Below are positions 61,808 to 64,000 of a stretch of DNA of 64,000 nt, piece after piece; the first letter of the stretch is position 1; each line of letters begins with the position of its first letter. The DNA comes from CBDFGQ01 sp965247295. GTDB taxonomy: Bacteria > Chloroflexota > Dehalococcoidia > Lucifugimonadales > JAGWBF01. Below the pieces are notes generated by a model. It did no database searches. It had not been told where the DNA came from and saw nothing but the letters and a program-made list of their open reading frames with translations. The position numbers were made by a program, and so were the translations under genes. The DNA lies in assembly GCA_965247295.1 (NCBI GenBank), contig CBDFGQ010000004.1:124001-188000 (forward strand), in the 5' to 3' direction.

Positions 61808-62812
61808 ATGCCTAAGCCTAATGTGTACTATGACAAGGACGCTGACCTGGACCTGCTCAAGGGCAAGACCATAGGCATCATCGGCTATGGCAGCCAGGGC
61901 CACTGTCATGCCCTCAACCTGAAGGACAACGGGCAGAAGGTTTTGGTGGGGCTGCATCCCACCAGCAAGAGCCGGGAGGTGGCTCAGACCGCCGGCCTTG
62001 AAGTAGCCGATGTGGCCGATGTGACCAAGCGGTCGGATGTAGTTATGGTCGTAATACCCGACCACGTCCAGGGACCGGTATACAGGGAGTCCATCGAGCC
62101 CCACCTTGTGGCCGGCAACACCCTGATGTTCGCCCACGGATTCAACATTCACTACCGTCAGATCGTGCCGGGTCCTGACGTGAACGTTACTATGATAGCC
62201 CCCAAGGCGCCCGGCCACCGCATGCGGGAGATGTTCACGGAGGGGATCGGGGTCCCTGCCCTGCTGGCCATCCAGCAGGATGCCACCGGCGATGCCAAGG
62301 AGATATCCCTGGCCTATGCCAGGGGCATCGGCTGCACCAGCGCCGGGGTGCTGGAGACCACCTTCAAGGACGAGACGGAGACGGACCTGTTCGGGGAGCA
62401 GAACGTCCTTTGCGGTGGCATCACCTCCCTCATTAAGATGGGCTTCGAGACGCTAGTGGAGGCGGGGTACCCACCTGAACTGGCCTACTTCGAGTGCCTC
62501 CACGAGATGAAGCTTATCGTGGACCTCATCTTCCAGGGTGGTTTCAAGTACATGCGCTACTCTATAAGCGACACCGCCGAGTACGGCGATCTCTCCCGCG
62601 GCCCGAAAGTCATAGACGAGCACGTGCGGGAGAACATGCGCCGGGTCCTGCGGGACATTCAGGACGGCACCTTCGCACGGGAGTGGATGGCGGAGAACGA
62701 CGAAGGACGGAAGAGGTTTCTCCAGATGCGCGAGGAAGGCACCGAGCACGAGATCGAGCGGGTGGGTAGGGAGCTACGGCGCATGATGCCCTGGATGAAC
62801 CCCGTGGAGTAA
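61808..62812 (+). CDS. ilvC: Ketol-acid reductoisomerase
   Basis: 334 residues, class I length. Second common step of branched-chain synthesis. NADPH-binding Rossmann motif G-I-I-G-Y-G-S-Q-G-H near 20-30, an L-H-P-T-S-K-S loop that favours NADPH by its Ser/Lys contacts, and the knotted C-terminal domain with metal-binding E-T-D-L-F-G-E-Q-N and E-C-L-H-E-M-K-L-I-V-D. Start ATG with GAGGAG upstream. Confidence 0.95.
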   Translation: MPKPNVYYDKDADLDLLKGKTIGIIGYGSQGHCHALNLKDNGQKVLVGLHPTSKSREVAQTAGLEVADVADVTKRSDVVMVVIPDHVQGPVYRESIEPHLVAGNTLMFAHGFNIHYRQIVPGPDVNVTMIAPKAPGHRMREMFTEGIGVPALLAIQQDATGDAKEISLAYARGIGCTSAGVLETTFKDETETDLFGEQNVLCGGITSLIKMGFETLVEAGYPPELAYFECLHEMKLIVDLIFQGGFKYMRYSISDTAEYGDLSRGPKVIDEHVRENMRRVLRDIQDGTFAREWMAENDEGRKRFLQMREEGTEHEIERVGRELRRMMPWMNPVE

Positions 62813-62926
62813 GGGACTCACTGAGAGGTGTGCTGCATCCTTCAGAACGCAGTTCCATTTTTCTCTTTGATTTAGCTAGAGCATCGTGTTAGTGGGATTT
62901 TAGAACTCAGTCTAGGGAGGCAATTT

Positions 62927-62974
62927 ATGGCCAAAGAGGAAAGGGGATTCGCACAATGGCTGAAGACAGAATAA
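62927..62974 (+). CDS. 15-codon upstream reading frame overlapping the leuA start
   Basis: An ATG with an ideal GGGAGG site starts the peptide M-A-K-E-E-R-G-F-A-Q-W-L-K-T-E and stops at 62974, 20 bases inside leuA in another frame. It could couple or modulate leuA translation. It has only one Leu codon, so it is not a classical leucine attenuator. Confidence 0.4.
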   Translation: MAKEERGFAQWLKTE

Positions 62975-64000
62975 CGCTGTTCGACACTACCCTGCGGGAC
63001 GGCGAGCAGTCGGCGGGTATCGGCATGACCGGCGAAGAGAAGCTGGAGATTGCCCGGCAGCTGGCCCGTCTGCGGGTAGACGTTATAGAGGCGGGATTTG
63101 CCGCAAGCTCCCCAGGAGACTTCGATGCGGTGCAGACTATAGCCCGCGAGGTCAAGGGCCCAATAATCGCCTCACTGGCGCGGGCCCATCCTGTTGACGT
63201 GGACCGGGCATGGGAGGCCCTCAAGGAAGGGGGAAACCCGCGCATCCACGTATTCCTCTCCAGCTCAGACATCCACATCATGCATCAGCTTCGCAAGAAC
63301 CGGGAAGAGGTCATGGAGCTGGCGGTGTCCATGGTGTCCAGGGCCAAGAAGTACTGCGACAACGTGGAGTTCTCCCCTATGGATGCCACCAGGACCAGCC
63401 CGGAATACCTCTACCAGCTCCTGGAGGCGGTGATAGGTGCGGGAGCCACCACGGTAAACATCGCAGATACTGTGGGGTACGCAATACCCTCCCAGTTCGC
63501 CCAGCTGCTGAAGGACATCCAGGAGAACGTTCCGAATATGGACCGGGCCGTCCTCAGCGTCCACTGCCACGATGACCTTGGCTTGGCCGTGTCCAACAGC
63601 CTGGCTGCTATTCAAGCGGGCGCCCGCCAGGTCGAGGGGTGCATAAACGGAATTGGGGAGCGGGCCGGCAACGCCTCCCTGGAAGAGATAATCATGTCCC
63701 TTCATACCCGTAAGGACCTCTTCCAAGTTACCACCGACGTAGACACCAGCCAGATATATCCCACAAGCCGCCTGGTGAGCCGCATCACCGGCATGCCCAT
63801 CCAGCCCAACAAGTCCATTGTGGGTGAGAACGCCTTTCGCCATGCGTCGGGTATACACCAGGATGGCGTTCTCAAGGAGCGGTCCACCTACGAGTTGATG
63901 GACCCCGTCTCTATCGGTTGGCCTGGGAGCACCTTGGTGCTGGGCAAGCTCAGCGGCCGCGCCGGGCTGCGGGCGCGCCTGGAGGCGTTGAACTACGTGC
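62955..64000 (+). CDS. leuA: 2-isopropylmalate synthase (5' part, runs off the window)
   Basis: First 348 residues; the gene continues past 64000. It condenses 2-oxoisovalerate with acetyl-CoA, the committed step to leucine. The start L-F-D-T-T-L-R-D-G-E-Q-S-A-G is the DRE-TIM signature; H-C-H-D-D-L-G-L-A at about 197-205 supplies metal ligands, and F-R-H-A-S-G-I-H-Q-D-G is the second His site. Fourth gene of the operon, consistent with the Leu-sensing T-box. The regulatory domain, if present, lies outside. Confidence 0.93.

Overview
The window reads as a chromosomal segment of an uncultured, GC-rich bacterium, most likely Chloroflexota of the Dehalococcoidia/SAR202 type. This is inference: no rRNA is present. 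Pointers are an oligopeptide-type binding lipoprotein with a Glu/Lys/Val repeat linker, Pro/Thr-linker lipoproteins, a UGSC-type selenoprotein, paired desulforedoxin-like proteins, and a crowd of SDR, amidase, cyclase and hydrolase genes typical of degraders of diverse organic matter.

Region 1 (1-11255) is the structural block of a tailed phage, all on the plus strand and tightly coupled: capsid-associated proteins, connector/neck proteins, a coiled-coil/TM holin-like protein, tail terminator, tail tube, a tail assembly chaperone with an exact T TTT TTA slippery heptamer, tape measure, a large baseplate-type protein and a zinc-ribbon/polyglycine tail fibre. It stops beside the 3' end of a tRNA-Cys gene, as expected for a prophage end.

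Region 2 (11300-23500) holds tRNA-Cys and tRNA-Leu(GAG), a family 5 solute-binding lipoprotein, two PLP aminotransferases, a cupin, a frameshifted heme-binding-like gene, a DEAD-box helicase, typA, an MFS remnant and a TauE/SafE permease.

Region 3 (23600-32600) is a catabolic group: three SDRs, an SMP-30 lactonase, an amidase, a haloacetate dehalogenase with the complete known active-site set, an aspartoacylase-like enzyme and a cyclase-family hydrolase.

Region 4 (32800-47800) holds a kelch lipoprotein, a tRNA operon (Ala, Arg, Trp), cysK, envelope proteins (one broken by two frameshifts), an asymmetric two-gene ABC exporter, a VapBC pair, a ComD/ComE-like TPP decarboxylase, an AttH/CrtC-like lipoprotein, a B12-dependent acyl-CoA mutase with 2-hydroxyisobutyryl-CoA-mutase residues, and two desulforedoxins behind a near-consensus promoter.

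Region 5 (47800-57400) is housekeeping: lexA with its promoter/operator, rpsT, rel, then hisS, a Fur-family regulator, a DUF167 protein and a small phosphatase, followed by an MFS transporter and a VOC protein embedded in intergenic repeat sequence.

Region 6 (57400-64000) starts with a minus-strand pair, a UGSC selenoprotein whose in-frame UGA is followed by a SECIS-like hairpin and its upstream partner gene, and ends with the branched-chain amino acid operon ilvB-ilvN-ilvC-leuA. That operon follows a T-box leader whose likely specifier codon is CTC (Leu); the matching tRNA-Leu(GAG) is at 11424-11517. leuA runs off the window end.
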